A stretch of DNA of 64,000 bases from Streptomyces sp. KL109B (GCF_030766935.1 NZ_JASERL010000015.1:124001-188000); one strand, 5' to 3'; counted from the first letter of the stretch, positions 7,702 to 16,610 are shown. A program made the numbers and translations. Notes: a model not told the origin generated them from the letters alone.

Positions 7702-8615
7702 GCGCGGTACTCCTCCTGCTGTTGGTGTGCCGCATGCTCCGGGGGCTCCGGGGGCTCCGCGTACTCCTGGTCGAGGTCCTGGTTGAGGTCGGCCGCGGTC
7801 ACGCCCGCGAGGGCCTTCTCCAGCGTGGGCACGGCGGCGATCAGCCGCTGCGTGTAGGGGTGTTGGGGGTTGTCGTAGAGCTGTTCCGTCGGGCCGATCT
7901 CGACGATCTCGCCCTCCCGCATGACGGCGACGCGCTCGCACACGTGCCGTACGACGGACAGGTCGTGGGAGACGAGGACGAGCGTCAGGTCGAGTTCCTC
8001 GACGAGGTCGGTGACGAGGTTGAGGACCTGGGCGCGTACGGACACGTCAAGGGCGCTGACCGGTTCGTCCGCCACGAGGATGTGCGGGCGTGGGGCGAGG
8101 GCGCGGGCAAGGGAGATGCGCTGGCGCTGGCCGCCGGAGAACTGGTGCGGGTAGCGGCGCCCGGCGGCCGCGTCGAGGCCGACGGATTCGAGGAGTTCGG
8201 CCACCCGCCGCTTGCGGTCCCCGATGCCCTGCGCGACGAGTGGTTCGGCGACGGTGTCGGCCACCCGCATGCGTGGGTCGAGCGAGCTCATCGGGTCCTG
8301 GAACACGAGCTGGAGGCGTTCGCGGACGAAACGGAGCCGGCGTTCGCTCAGCCGCGTGATGTCACGTCCCTCGACCTCGACGGTGCCCGATGTCGGCTTG
8401 TCGAGCCCGGCGAGGATGCGCAGCAGCGTCGACTTGCCGCACCCTGACTCCCCCACGATGCCGAAGCGTTGGCCGCGCGGCACGGAGAAGGTGACGCCCC
8501 GCAGCGCCTGTACGGGGGGCGAGGGTGTGCGCAGGGAGGTGCGGGGGCGGTGGTAGTCGCGGGTGATGTCGGTGACGCGGAGGGCGTCGGTGCGCTTCGG
8601 CCGCTGCTCAGGCAC
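7698..8615 (-). CDS. Oligopeptide-type ABC transporter ATP-binding protein (DppF/OppF-like)
   Basis: The product is 305 residues from GTG 8615, overlapping the end of the preceding ATPase gene by 8 bases. Walker A is GESGCGKSTLLRIL, the signature is FSGGQRQRISLARAL, Walker B is ILVADEP and the H-loop is LVSHDLS. The C-terminal peptide-transporter motif (NPQHPYTQRLI) is characteristic of the OppF/DppF family. It energises the importer together with the neighbouring second ATPase. Confidence 0.93.
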   Translation of the reverse strand: MPEQRPKRTDALRVTDITRDYHRPRTSLRTPSPPVQALRGVTFSVPRGQRFGIVGESGCGKSTLLRILAGLDKPTSGTVEVEGRDITRLSERRLRFVRERLQLVFQDPMSSLDPRMRVADTVAEPLVAQGIGDRKRRVAELLESVGLDAAAGRRYPHQFSGGQRQRISLARALAPRPHILVADEPVSALDVSVRAQVLNLVTDLVEELDLTLVLVSHDLSVVRHVCERVAVMREGEIVEIGPTEQLYDNPQHPYTQRLIAAVPTLEKALAGVTAADLNQDLDQEYAEPPEPPEHAAHQQQEEYRA

Positions 8616-9696
8616 GGTCTACCCCCTGGCGCTTGTGGTCCTGCGCCGTGGTCGCGGGGTCCTGCGCCGTCGTCGCGGGGTCCGGAACCGTCGTCGCGGG
8701 GTCCGGCACCGGGTGGAAGCACGCGTAGCCGGAGTCGGGGCCCGTCGGGGTCCACTCGGGGCGGTTCGCGCAGCGATCGGTGGCGGCGGTGCAGCGGCTG
8801 CGGAAGACACATCCGGAGGGAAAGGCGCCGGCCGGTGGCACCGTTCCTGCGATGGTGGCGAGGCGGCCGCGCTCGTCCACGGCCGTCAGGTCGGACGCGC
8901 CGATCAGTCCCTGTGTGTACCGGTGCCGGGGGCGTGTGAACACCTCCCGTACGGGCCCGGATTCGACGACCCGGCCCCCGTACATCACCATGACACGCTC
9001 GCAGGCCGTGGCGACCACGGCCAGGTCGTGGGTGATGAACAGGAGCGCCGAGCCGCGCCCTTGGACGCCGCGCACGATGAGGTCGAGGACGCGGGCCTGC
9101 ACGGTGACGTCGAGGGCGGTGGTGGGTTCGTCGCAGACCAGCAGGGCGGGGTCGTTGGCGAGGGCGATGGCGAGGACGACGCGCTGGCGCTGGCCGCCGG
9201 AGAACTGGTGCGGGTAGGCACGCGCGGCCGTCGCCGGGTCGGGCAGTCCGACCTGGTCGAGGAGGTCCACGGCGGCGGCGTGGGCGGAGGCGCGGTCGGG
9301 GCGTGTGCGGTGCACGAGGAGGACCTCGGCGATCTGGCGGCCGACGCGCATCGTGGGGTTGAGGGCGGTCATGGGCTCCTGGAACACCATGGCGATGTCC
9401 TTGCCGCGGACGCGGGACATGTGTCTCTCGTCGGCGCCGATGAGGTCGTGGCCGACACCGGCCAGCTTCACCGAGCCGGTGGCGTGCAGTCCTTCGGGGA
9501 GCAGGCCCATGAGGCCGAGCGAGGTGAGGGACTTGCCGGAGCCGGATTCGCCGATGAGGCCGACGCGTTCACCGGACCGGATGGTGAACTCGACGTCCTG
9601 GACGAGCGGTTGGCCGCCGCCGTCGCCCTTCGTCCGTACGTCGAGTCCGCGCACGGTCAGCACCTCGTCCGGCGGGGTGTCCACTGCGGCGGTCAT
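8608..9696 (-). CDS. Oligopeptide-type ABC transporter ATP-binding protein (DppD/OppD-like)
   Basis: The product is 362 residues from ATG 9696, which overlaps the permease stop (ATGA). It has Walker A GESGSGKSLTSLGL, the signature FSGGQRQRVVLAIAL, Walker B LLVCDEP and the C-terminal CVFRSRCTAATDRC cluster seen in OppD/DppD proteins that carry an iron-sulfur-like cysteine motif. The last 40 residues contain a heptapeptide repeat of the type DPATTAQ. It pairs with the adjacent ATPase to drive the permease dimer. Confidence 0.92.
   Translation of the reverse strand: MTAAVDTPPDEVLTVRGLDVRTKGDGGGQPLVQDVEFTIRSGERVGLIGESGSGKSLTSLGLMGLLPEGLHATGSVKLAGVGHDLIGADERHMSRVRGKDIAMVFQEPMTALNPTMRVGRQIAEVLLVHRTRPDRASAHAAAVDLLDQVGLPDPATAARAYPHQFSGGQRQRVVLAIALANDPALLVCDEPTTALDVTVQARVLDLIVRGVQGRGSALLFITHDLAVVATACERVMVMYGGRVVESGPVREVFTRPRHRYTQGLIGASDLTAVDERGRLATIAGTVPPAGAFPSGCVFRSRCTAATDRCANRPEWTPTGPDSGYACFHPVPDPATTVPDPATTAQDPATTAQDHKRQGVDRA
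8641..8703 (-). repeat. Three-copy 21-bp coding repeat at the 3' end of the dppD-like gene
   Basis: Three 21-base units (8641-8661, 8662-8682, 8683-8703) encode repeats of the heptapeptide D-P-A-T-T-V/A-P/Q near the C-terminus of the ATPase. The unit is a multiple of three, so copy-number change keeps the frame. The extension lies after the conserved cysteine motif and is probably a flexible tail. Confidence 0.75.
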
Positions 9697-10559
9697 CGGC
9701 GGTCCTCCACCTTGGGGTCGAATCGGTCGCGCAGCCCGTCGCCGAGCAGGTTGAATCCGAGCACGGCCACCGCGATGGCGAGGCCGGGGAAGACTGCGAG
9801 GCGGGGCGCGGCGGCGAGGAGTTCCTGGCTCTCCTGGAGCATCCGGCCCCAGGACGGGGTGGGTGGCGGGGTGCCGAAGCCGAGGAAGGAGAGCGCGGCC
9901 TCGGCGAGCACGGCGAGGGCGAAGCCGACGGAGGCCTGCACGATGACGAGGCCGCTGACGTTCGGCAGCACGTGCCGCAGCGCGATGGCGAACGGCCCGC
10001 GCCCGGCGGCCCGCGCCGCCGTCACGTACTCCGTACTCATCACCTGGAGGGTGCCGCCGCGGATCAGGCGGGCGAAGCTGGGGATGGCGGCGATGCCGAT
10101 TGCGATCATGGCGACGCCGGTGCCCGCGCCGTAGACGGCGGCGAGCATGATGGCGAGCAGCAGGGCGGGGAAGGCGAGGACGAGGTCGTTTCCGCGCATG
10201 AGGAGTTCGCCCGCCCAGCGTGGGCCCATCCCGGCGAGGATGCCGAGCGGGACGCCGACGAGCGCGGCGACGCCGACCGCGACGAACCCGACGTAGAGCG
10301 TCGTCCGCGAGCCGATCAGGATCTGGCTGAAGACGTCGCGGCCGTACTTGTCGGTGCCGAACCAGTAGTCGGCGGACGGCTGTTGGAGGCGGACGGCCGG
10401 GTCCACGAGCGTCGGGTCGTGCGGTGTCCATACGAAGGACAGCAGCGCCATGCCGACGACGAGCGCGACGACGGTCCCGCCGACGAGCAGCGAGCCGGGC
10501 AGCGGCCCGCGGCGGCGCCGCGCGACCACGGCCGTGTCAAGGACTTCGCTTGCAGCCAT
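9693..10559 (-). CDS. ABC transporter permease (DppC/OppC-like)
   Basis: The product is 288 residues. ATG 10559 overlaps the upstream permease stop (ATGA). It has an N-terminal membrane segment (GSLLVGGTVVALVVGMALLS), the OppC N-terminal motif FGTDKYGRDVFSQ, five further membrane segments and the EAA loop for ATPase contact (YVTAARAAGRGPFAIALRHV). It forms half of the membrane channel of the importer. Confidence 0.92.
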   Translation of the reverse strand: MAASEVLDTAVVARRRRGPLPGSLLVGGTVVALVVGMALLSFVWTPHDPTLVDPAVRLQQPSADYWFGTDKYGRDVFSQILIGSRTTLYVGFVAVGVAALVGVPLGILAGMGPRWAGELLMRGNDLVLAFPALLLAIMLAAVYGAGTGVAMIAIGIAAIPSFARLIRGGTLQVMSTEYVTAARAAGRGPFAIALRHVLPNVSGLVIVQASVGFALAVLAEAALSFLGFGTPPPTPSWGRMLQESQELLAAAPRLAVFPGLAIAVAVLGFNLLGDGLRDRFDPKVEDRR

Positions 10560-11506
10560 CACCCACGCACCCTGAGTCGAGGATCGATCACGAGATAGGC
10601 CAGGTCCACCAGGAAGTTCACGAGCAGCACCGCCGCCGCGAGGATCATGACGACGTCCTGGACGACGATGAGGTCCCGGCTCGCGACACTGTCGAGCAGC
10701 AGGCTGCCGAGGCCGGGGATCACGAAGACGCGCTCGATGACGACGGCGCCGACGAGGAGCGTCGCGAGTTGCAGCGCGAGGACGGTGACCACGGGCACGG
10801 ACGCGTTGCGCAGCCCGTGCCTTACGAGAGCCTGCGTCGGGCGCAGGCCCTTGGCGCGGGCGGTGCGCAGATAGTCCTCGCGCAGCACGTCGAGGACGGC
10901 GCTGCGGACGTAGCGGGTGAGGACGGCGGCCTGGACGAGGCCGAGGGAGAGCGCGGGCATCAGGAGCTGTTTGAGGAAGAGCGCCGGATCGTCCGCGGGC
11001 GGGGTCCAGCCGTTCGCGGGCAGCCAGCCGAGCCCCACCGCGAACACGGTGATCATGAGGATGCCGGCGAGGAACGCCGGTACAGCGACGCCGAGTTGGG
11101 ACAGCGCCGACAGGACGAGCCCGGACGGCTTGCGGTGCCGTACCGCCATCAGCGTGCCGAGCGGCACCGCCACGAGGCAGGCGATGACCATGGCGGTGCC
11201 GACGAGCCACAGCGTGACAAGGAGCCGGTCGGTGAGCTGCGGCGCGATGGGTGTGTGGGAGATGTAGGAGTCGCCGAGGTCGAAGGTGGCCAGGTCGTGC
11301 AGCCAGCCGGTGTACTGGTCGAGGAGGGGGCGGTCGAGGCCGAACTGTTCGCGCAGCGCCGTCACCGCCGAGTCGGAGGCGCCGGTGCCGAGGGCGACGC
11401 GCGCGGGGTCGCCGGGCAGCACCGCCATGAACGCGAACACCACGACGGAGCTCACGAACAGGCTCGCCACCAGGATCGCGAGCCGCCGCACCAGTCGGAC
11501 GATCAT
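10559..11506 (-). CDS. ABC transporter permease (DppB/OppB-like)
   Basis: The product is 315 residues from ATG 11506; the longer upstream frame is a proline-rich non-coding extension. The typical DppB N-terminus is present (RLAILVASLFVSSVVVFAFM, then LPGDPAR), with six membrane segments and an EAA loop (DYLRTARAKGLRPTQALVRH). It is the partner of the DppC-like permease. The start lies 16 bases after the substrate-binding protein stop, so it is in the same operon. Confidence 0.92.
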   Translation of the reverse strand: MIVRLVRRLAILVASLFVSSVVVFAFMAVLPGDPARVALGTGASDSAVTALREQFGLDRPLLDQYTGWLHDLATFDLGDSYISHTPIAPQLTDRLLVTLWLVGTAMVIACLVAVPLGTLMAVRHRKPSGLVLSALSQLGVAVPAFLAGILMITVFAVGLGWLPANGWTPPADDPALFLKQLLMPALSLGLVQAAVLTRYVRSAVLDVLREDYLRTARAKGLRPTQALVRHGLRNASVPVVTVLALQLATLLVGAVVIERVFVIPGLGSLLLDSVASRDLIVVQDVVMILAAAVLLVNFLVDLAYLVIDPRLRVRG

Positions 11507-11522
11507 CGGTTGGGGCCGCCTT

Positions 11523-13082
11523 TCAGGACCGGCTGGAGGGGTGGGAGGAGCCGGACCGGCCGAGGCCGGTGAGGTCGAGGGACTCGGTGACACTGTTCAC
11601 CGGCAGTCCGGTGATGTCCGCGTCGGCCACCATCAGGTTCGGCAGCAGGAACAGCCAGTCGGCGGCGGCGTCCTTCGAGAGTGTCCGGGCGGCGGCGCGC
11701 ATGGCCGTCAGCTGCTCTTCCTGGCTGCCGACATCCGCCTTCGCCAGCAGATCGCGGAATCCGGGGCTGTCGTAGCGGGTGTAGTAGTTCTTGTCGCCGA
11801 ACACGGCGGCCATGTCTCGGGGTTCGACATGGGACATGATCGTCATGTCGTAGTCGGCGTTCTTGAACACGGTCGAGAGCCACGCCGCCGGGAACTCCAA
11901 TTGGCTCAACTCGACTTTGAATCCTGCCTGTTCGAGCTGGCTTTTGACGACGGTGCCGCAGGCGGTGGCGTACGGCAGCGTCGGAATGCGCAGCCGAAGG
12001 GTGTGTCCGGCCTGACCGGACTCCTTGAGGAGCCGGCGCGCCTTGTCCCTGTCGTACGGATACAGGCCGGTGAGGTCCTGGTACCAGGGGTCGGTCGGCG
12101 GCACCATGCTGCCGATGAGCTTGCCGCGCCCTCCCCAGCAGGTGTCGACGAGGGCCTTGTGGTCGATGGCGTACTGGACGGCCTGCCGGGCCTTCTTGCT
12201 CCGCATGGGCCCTGAACCGTTGTTCAGGGAGAGCATGACCTCGCCGTTGGTGGAGCCCTCGATGACGCGGTACTTGGGGTTGTTCTCGAACCGGTAGAGG
12301 GAGTCCGGGGACTGCATCGCGCCGATCATGTCGATGGTGCCCGTGAGCAGCGCGTTGTTCATCGCCGTCGGGTCCTTGAAGTACTTGAGTGTGACCGTGT
12401 CGAAGTGCGGTGCCGGTCCCCAGTAGCCGGGGCGGCGGGCGAGCGTGAGGGAGTCGCCGCGGTTCCACTTCTTCAGTTCGTACGGTCCTGTGCCGACGGG
12501 CCGCGTCGCCAGCTTGTCGACTCCGGTGCGGCTGAACATCGCGCCGGTACGCGTCGTCATCCGGTACAGCCAGTCGTTGCTCGGCCTCTTCAGCGTCACC
12601 CTCAACTCGTCGCGGGAGACGGCCCGTACGTGGTCCACGACGCTCATCTGGGCCTTCAGCGCGACGGTCCACTTGGGGACGACGCGCTCGATGGAGAACT
12701 TGGCGTCCTTCGCGGTGAACGGGGCGCCGTTGCTGAAGGTGGCGTCCTTGGTGAGGTGGAAGGTGTACGTCCTGCGGTCCTTCGACAGCTCCCAGGAGCG
12801 GGCGAGCGCGGGCCGGATCCGGCCGTGCTGGTCGAGCTTCACCAGGTTCTCGTAGATGTTGTAGAGCAGCGCCTGCGGGATGGCGGCGCCGTCCGTCTTC
12901 GTGAAGTCCAGGTTGGCGGGTTCGGCGGTGACACCGATCGCGAGGGAGTCCCCTGGGCCTTCGGGGCGGGATCCGGCGGCGGTGGACCCGGCGGTGCACG
13001 CGGCCGTGGCGGACAGGAGGAGGCAGGAGAGAAGGGCTCCGGAGGTCCGGACGAGCCGAGCCGTCTTGCTGTCCCGCGCCAT
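11523..13082 (-). CDS. ABC transporter substrate-binding lipoprotein (SBP_bac_5 family)
   Basis: The product is 519 residues. ATG 13082 is preceded by AAGGTG; an upstream TTG at 13103 is less likely. The leader ARLVRTSGALLSCLLLSATA ends in the lipobox TAAC, so the mature protein is an extracellular lipoprotein anchored by its cysteine. The body matches family-5 oligopeptide/nickel-binding proteins (VTAEPANLDFTKTDGAAIPQ; RPVGTGPYELKKW). It captures the substrate for the DppBCDF-like importer. The neighbouring amidase and amine oxidase suggest an amide, peptide or opine-like ligand, which is inference. Confidence 0.92.
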   Translation of the reverse strand: MARDSKTARLVRTSGALLSCLLLSATAACTAGSTAAGSRPEGPGDSLAIGVTAEPANLDFTKTDGAAIPQALLYNIYENLVKLDQHGRIRPALARSWELSKDRRTYTFHLTKDATFSNGAPFTAKDAKFSIERVVPKWTVALKAQMSVVDHVRAVSRDELRVTLKRPSNDWLYRMTTRTGAMFSRTGVDKLATRPVGTGPYELKKWNRGDSLTLARRPGYWGPAPHFDTVTLKYFKDPTAMNNALLTGTIDMIGAMQSPDSLYRFENNPKYRVIEGSTNGEVMLSLNNGSGPMRSKKARQAVQYAIDHKALVDTCWGGRGKLIGSMVPPTDPWYQDLTGLYPYDRDKARRLLKESGQAGHTLRLRIPTLPYATACGTVVKSQLEQAGFKVELSQLEFPAAWLSTVFKNADYDMTIMSHVEPRDMAAVFGDKNYYTRYDSPGFRDLLAKADVGSQEEQLTAMRAAARTLSKDAAADWLFLLPNLMVADADITGLPVNSVTESLDLTGLGRSGSSHPSSRS

Positions 13083-13102
13083 GCACGACACCTTCCGCTG
13101 CA

Positions 13103-13164
13103 ACTGGCCTGACCAGTAAGCTCACTTGACAGGTACCGTGACGACTGACGCGGCGCCTGTCAAG
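13103..13164. promoter_or_regulatory. Divergent promoter/operator region with two inverted repeats
   Basis: ACTGG at 13103-13107 and CCAGT at 13113-13117 form a 15-bp palindrome with a 5-base centre, similar to GntR/FadR-type operators. CTTGACAGG at 13125-13133 and CCTGTCAAG at 13156-13164 form a perfect 9-bp inverted repeat spaced by 22 bases. Each arm embeds TTGACA in the orientation of the gene it faces away from, so they may serve as the -35 elements of the two divergent operons; no convincing -10 is visible. The FCD-type GntR gene in the rightward operon is the natural candidate regulator. Confidence 0.5.
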
Positions 13165-13178
13165 AGGAGAGGTTGCGG

Positions 13179-14705
13179 ATGCCGATGCGCGGCGAAGAGA
13201 ACCTGGCCACCCTGTCCGCCGTCGAGATGACCGCCCGCTTCGCCGACCGCTCGGTGTCACCGGTCGAGGTGCACGACGCCGTGCAGTCGGTGATCGAGGC
13301 GCGCGAAGGTGTGCTGAACGCGTTCTGGGTGCGGGACGACCCCGCCGGGTCCCGGAAGCGCGCCGAGGAGAGCGAGGCCCGCTGGACGGCCGGGGCGCCG
13401 CTCGGTCCCGTCGACGGGGTGCCGGTGACACTGAAGGAGAACATCGGCCGCAGAGGTGTGCCGATGCCTTCGGGCAACGCGGGCGTGGCGCCGGTCGTGC
13501 CCGCGCGGGACGCGCCGATCACCGAACGGGTCCTGGAATCGGGCGGGTTGGTGCTCGGCTCCACGGTCATGCCGGACTGGGGCATGCTGTCGTCCGGCGT
13601 CTCCAGCAAGCACGGCATCACGCGCAGCCCCTGGAACCCGGCCTGGACGACGGGCGGTTCGAGCTCGGGAGCGGGCGCGGCTGCCGCCGGCGGGTACGGC
13701 CCGCTGCACGTCGGCTCGGACATCGGCGGCTCGATCCGCCTTCCCGGTACGTGGCTGGGGCTCGCCACCCTCAAGCCGAGCGACGGCCGAATCCCGCTGG
13801 ACACGCCCTACTTGGGGCGAGCGGCGGGCCCGATGGCACGCACGGTCGCGGACCTGGCCCTGCTCATGCGGGTGTTGAGCCGCCCGGACCCGCGCGACTG
13901 GACGAGCCTGCCGCCGCAGGACATCGACTGGTCGCGCCTGGAGTGCGAGGCGCGCGGCCTGCGGGTGGGGCTGCACCTGGACGCGGGGTGCGGCGGCGCG
14001 CGCGACCCGGAGGTGGTGGCGGCGGTGCGCGCGGCGGCCGAGGTGTTCGAGGCGGCGGGCGCGGCTGTCGAACCGGTCGAGCCGTTCATGACGCAGGAAC
14101 TCCTCGACGACCTGGACCTGTTCTGGCGGGTCCGCTCCTGGAACGACCTGCGCCAGCTGTCCCCCGATGCCGCGCTGCGCGTGCACCCGTACGTGATGGG
14201 CTGGTGCCGGGAGGGCGCGGACGTGCCGGGGACCCGGGTGCTGCACTGCTACCAGCAGATCATGCGGATCCAGGCCAGGACGGTCGAGGCGACCCTCCCG
14301 TACGACCTCGTGCTCTCACCGGTGACGCCGGTGGCGGCGTTCGCGGCGGAGCAGCCGATGCCGTTCATGGAGCCGGGCCGGACGATGTCCCACATCGGGT
14401 TCACGGCCCCGTACAACATGTCGGGCCAGCCCGCCGCGACGGTCAACTGCGGCTTTACGGCGGACGGTCGGCCCATCGGCGTACAGCTGTCGGGGCGCCG
14501 CTTCGACGACCTCGGCGTCCTGCGGGCGGCCGCGTGGTACGAGCGGCACCGACCGGCCGCGGCGGTGCCGAGGTGGCCGGACGGGGCGCTCCCGGGCGGG
14601 GCGCTCCCGGGCGGGAACGGGGAGAACCGGGAGTACGGGGAGAACGGCAAGTACGGGGAGCACGGGGAGCACGGGGAGCACGGGGAGAATGGGGAGACAC
14701 CATGA
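13179..14705 (+). CDS. Amidase-signature family hydrolase
   Basis: The product is 508 residues. ATG 13179 is chosen because GAGGAGAGG ends 7 bases upstream. The amidase-signature catalytic Lys is in VTLKENIG, the glycine/serine-rich loop is TTGGSSSGAGAAAAGG, and the cis-Ser/nucleophile Ser region is VGSDIGGSIRLPGTW. The enzyme hydrolyses a carboxamide, releasing ammonia or an amine. It opens the rightward operon divergent from the importer and overlaps the regulator gene by ATGA. The C-terminal 40 residues are a low-complexity repeat tail (GEHGEHGEHGENG) that is not part of the fold. Confidence 0.88.
   Translation: MPMRGEENLATLSAVEMTARFADRSVSPVEVHDAVQSVIEAREGVLNAFWVRDDPAGSRKRAEESEARWTAGAPLGPVDGVPVTLKENIGRRGVPMPSGNAGVAPVVPARDAPITERVLESGGLVLGSTVMPDWGMLSSGVSSKHGITRSPWNPAWTTGGSSSGAGAAAAGGYGPLHVGSDIGGSIRLPGTWLGLATLKPSDGRIPLDTPYLGRAAGPMARTVADLALLMRVLSRPDPRDWTSLPPQDIDWSRLECEARGLRVGLHLDAGCGGARDPEVVAAVRAAAEVFEAAGAAVEPVEPFMTQELLDDLDLFWRVRSWNDLRQLSPDAALRVHPYVMGWCREGADVPGTRVLHCYQQIMRIQARTVEATLPYDLVLSPVTPVAAFAAEQPMPFMEPGRTMSHIGFTAPYNMSGQPAATVNCGFTADGRPIGVQLSGRRFDDLGVLRAAAWYERHRPAAAVPRWPDGALPGGALPGGNGENREYGENGKYGEHGEHGEHGENGETP
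14583..14697 (+). repeat. Low-complexity tandem repeats at the 3' end of the amidase gene
   Basis: Two copies of a 15-base unit (GGGGCGCTCCCGGGC) at 14583-14612 are followed by an array of 9-base units of the GGGGAGCAC type up to 14697. They encode a Gly-Glu-His/Asn repeat tail. The last units also supply the GGGGAG ribosome binding site for the overlapping GntR gene, so slippage here could change both the tail and translational coupling. Confidence 0.75.
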
Positions 14706-15487
14706 CGCCGGACGGGGCGCGGTTCGAGCAGGTCGCGCCCGTGCGGCTGTACCAGCGCATCGTCGAGCAGATCGAGCAGGCCATCGCGCGCGGCGACCTG
14801 AAGCCCGGTCAGCGGCTGCCCAGCGAGCGGGAGTTGGTGTCGCAGTTCGGCGCCAGCAGGCCCACGGTCCGGGAGGCGCTGCGGGTCCTGGAGAGCAGTG
14901 GCCTCATCCGCTCCCGGCCCGGTGACCCGCGCGGCCCGGAGATCCTGCCGTTCAGCACGGCGGGACTCGCCAAGGAGATGACGCGGCTCGCCCGCTTCGA
15001 CACCGTCTCGATGGCCGAGCTGATCTCCTTCCGCATGATCCTCGACGGCTCGGCGAGCCAGCTCGCGGCGCGGCTGCGCACGAGCGACGAACTGTCCGCG
15101 ATGGAGCGGACGGTGACGGACATGTCGGCGGCAATCACCTCTGGCTACGAGGACTTCAGCAAGGCGGACGTGGCCTTCCACGAGGTGGTCGCCCGCGCCA
15201 GCCGCAACGCCCTGATAGAGGTCTCCAACCAGGTCGTCCGCGGCGCCGTCCGCACCCTCATCGCCGACAAGGTCGCCCACGCGGACAACCGCGAGGCCCT
15301 CATGCGTACGTCGCTGCGCCACCACGAGGAGGTCCTGGCGGCCATCCGCGCGGGCGACGGCCTTGCGGCGGCGCGAATCTCACGGCGGACGCTGTACGAC
15401 TACTACGCGGGGTATGTGACGGAGGGGGAACGGGAGCCGTTGCTGGCGTTGGTGGACGCGGAGGGAGGCAGGGTCGGTCATGACTGA
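14702..15487 (+). CDS. GntR-family transcriptional regulator, FadR/FCD subfamily
   Basis: The product is 261 residues, with ATG 14702 overlapping the amidase stop. Residues about 10-75 form the GntR winged helix (IEQAIARGDLKPGQRLPSER, then FGASRPTVREALRVLESSGL). The C-terminal part is an all-helical FCD domain with the metal-binding histidine/aspartate pattern (KADVAFHEVVARASRN and LRHHEEVLAAI). FCD regulators sense small organic acids, often the pathway substrate. It probably controls both divergent operons through the inverted repeats at 13103-13164. Confidence 0.88.
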   Translation: MTPDGARFEQVAPVRLYQRIVEQIEQAIARGDLKPGQRLPSERELVSQFGASRPTVREALRVLESSGLIRSRPGDPRGPEILPFSTAGLAKEMTRLARFDTVSMAELISFRMILDGSASQLAARLRTSDELSAMERTVTDMSAAITSGYEDFSKADVAFHEVVARASRNALIEVSNQVVRGAVRTLIADKVAHADNREALMRTSLRHHEEVLAAIRAGDGLAAARISRRTLYDYYAGYVTEGEREPLLALVDAEGGRVGHD

Positions 15488-16610
15488 GCGGGTCGCGGTC
15501 GTCGGCGTGGGCGTGCTGGGTGCGTGCGTGGGCTGGAATCTGGCCCGGCGGGGCGCGCGGGTGGTCCTCGTCGACGCGGCGGAGCGACCGGGCGCGGGTG
15601 TCACCAACTGGTCCTTCTCGTGGGTCAACGCCAGCAACAAGACCGTCACCAGGGCCTACTTCGACCTGAACGTCGCCGGGATGGCGGCCCACCGCGAGCT
15701 GGCCGCCGCCGTGGGGCCCGGTTCGTGGTGGCACCCCGGCGGGCATCTGCGCTGGGCGGACGATCCTGCGACGGAGGCGGAGTTCCTCAACACGGGTGAG
15801 TTGTTGGCGAGTTGGGGCTACGGGGTCGAGGTGTGCACGGGCGCCGAGGCGCGCCGCCGACTCGAACCCGCCGTCGCCCTCCCCGACGACGCGTCCGTGC
15901 TCCACTATCCGGACGAGGCGTGGGTGCACGGGCGGCGACTCGTGCGCCGCCTGGTCGACGAGGCCGTGGCGGGTGGGGCCGAACTCCGCACGGGCGCCGC
16001 GGTCCGCACCATCGACACCGGCACCGGCGGCGGTGGCGGTGGCCCGCACACGGTCACCCTCTCCGACGGTAGCCGCCTCGACGCCGACGCCGTCGTGAAC
16101 GCGGCGGGGCCCGACGCCTCCCACGTCGCCGGGCTCGTCGGACGGCGGCTCCCGATGCGGCGGGAGCCGGGCGCCGTCAGCCGGATCGACTGCGGCGGGC
16201 CCGTCCCCGTCCACCGGGCCATGCACACACCCCACATCGAGGTGCGCCCCGACGGCGACACATCGATGGTGCTCCACAGCCGTGAGGTCGACGCCCTCAT
16301 CGACTCGGACACGGGGCCGGCGTCCCCGGAGGAGTTCGGCCGCCTGCTGCACGCCTCGGCGCGACACGTCGTCCCCGCACTGTCCGCCGCCCACCCGGTC
16401 GAGACCCGAGTGGTCAACCGCCCCGTCCCCGCCGACGGCTTCCCCTCGGTGGGAGCGGTGCCGTCGGTGCCCGGCTACTACGAGGCCGTCACCCACAGCG
16501 GCATCACCCTCGGCCCGGTCCTCGGCCGCCTGCTCGCCGAGGAGATCCTCACCGGGCGAAGGGCCGAGCTGCTGGCGGACTACCGCCCGGAACGGTTTCC
16601 GGTCACCTGA
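15480..16610 (+). CDS. FAD-dependent oxidoreductase, DAO family
   Basis: The product is 376 residues. ATG 15480 overlaps the end of the GntR gene by 8 bases. The N-terminal Rossmann motif is VAVVGVGVLGACVGWNLARR, and the FAD-ribose acidic residue is in VVLVDAAERPG. The C-terminal motif for the DAO family is present (VTHSGITLGPVLGRLLAEEI). Such enzymes oxidise secondary or primary amines (D-amino acids, sarcosine, N-methyl compounds) to imines that break down to an aldehyde or keto acid. With the amidase, importer and aldehyde dehydrogenase it suggests hydrolysis followed by oxidative deamination or dealkylation. Confidence 0.85.
   Translation: MTERVAVVGVGVLGACVGWNLARRGARVVLVDAAERPGAGVTNWSFSWVNASNKTVTRAYFDLNVAGMAAHRELAAAVGPGSWWHPGGHLRWADDPATEAEFLNTGELLASWGYGVEVCTGAEARRRLEPAVALPDDASVLHYPDEAWVHGRRLVRRLVDEAVAGGAELRTGAAVRTIDTGTGGGGGGPHTVTLSDGSRLDADAVVNAAGPDASHVAGLVGRRLPMRREPGAVSRIDCGGPVPVHRAMHTPHIEVRPDGDTSMVLHSREVDALIDSDTGPASPEEFGRLLHASARHVVPALSAAHPVETRVVNRPVPADGFPSVGAVPSVPGYYEAVTHSGITLGPVLGRLLAEEILTGRRAELLADYRPERFPVT

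Noticed and set aside
8608..10431. 607-residue fusion reading of the dppD-like gene
   Set aside because: The upstream part is an out-of-frame reading of the permease; the ATPase starts at ATG 9696, coupled to the permease stop.
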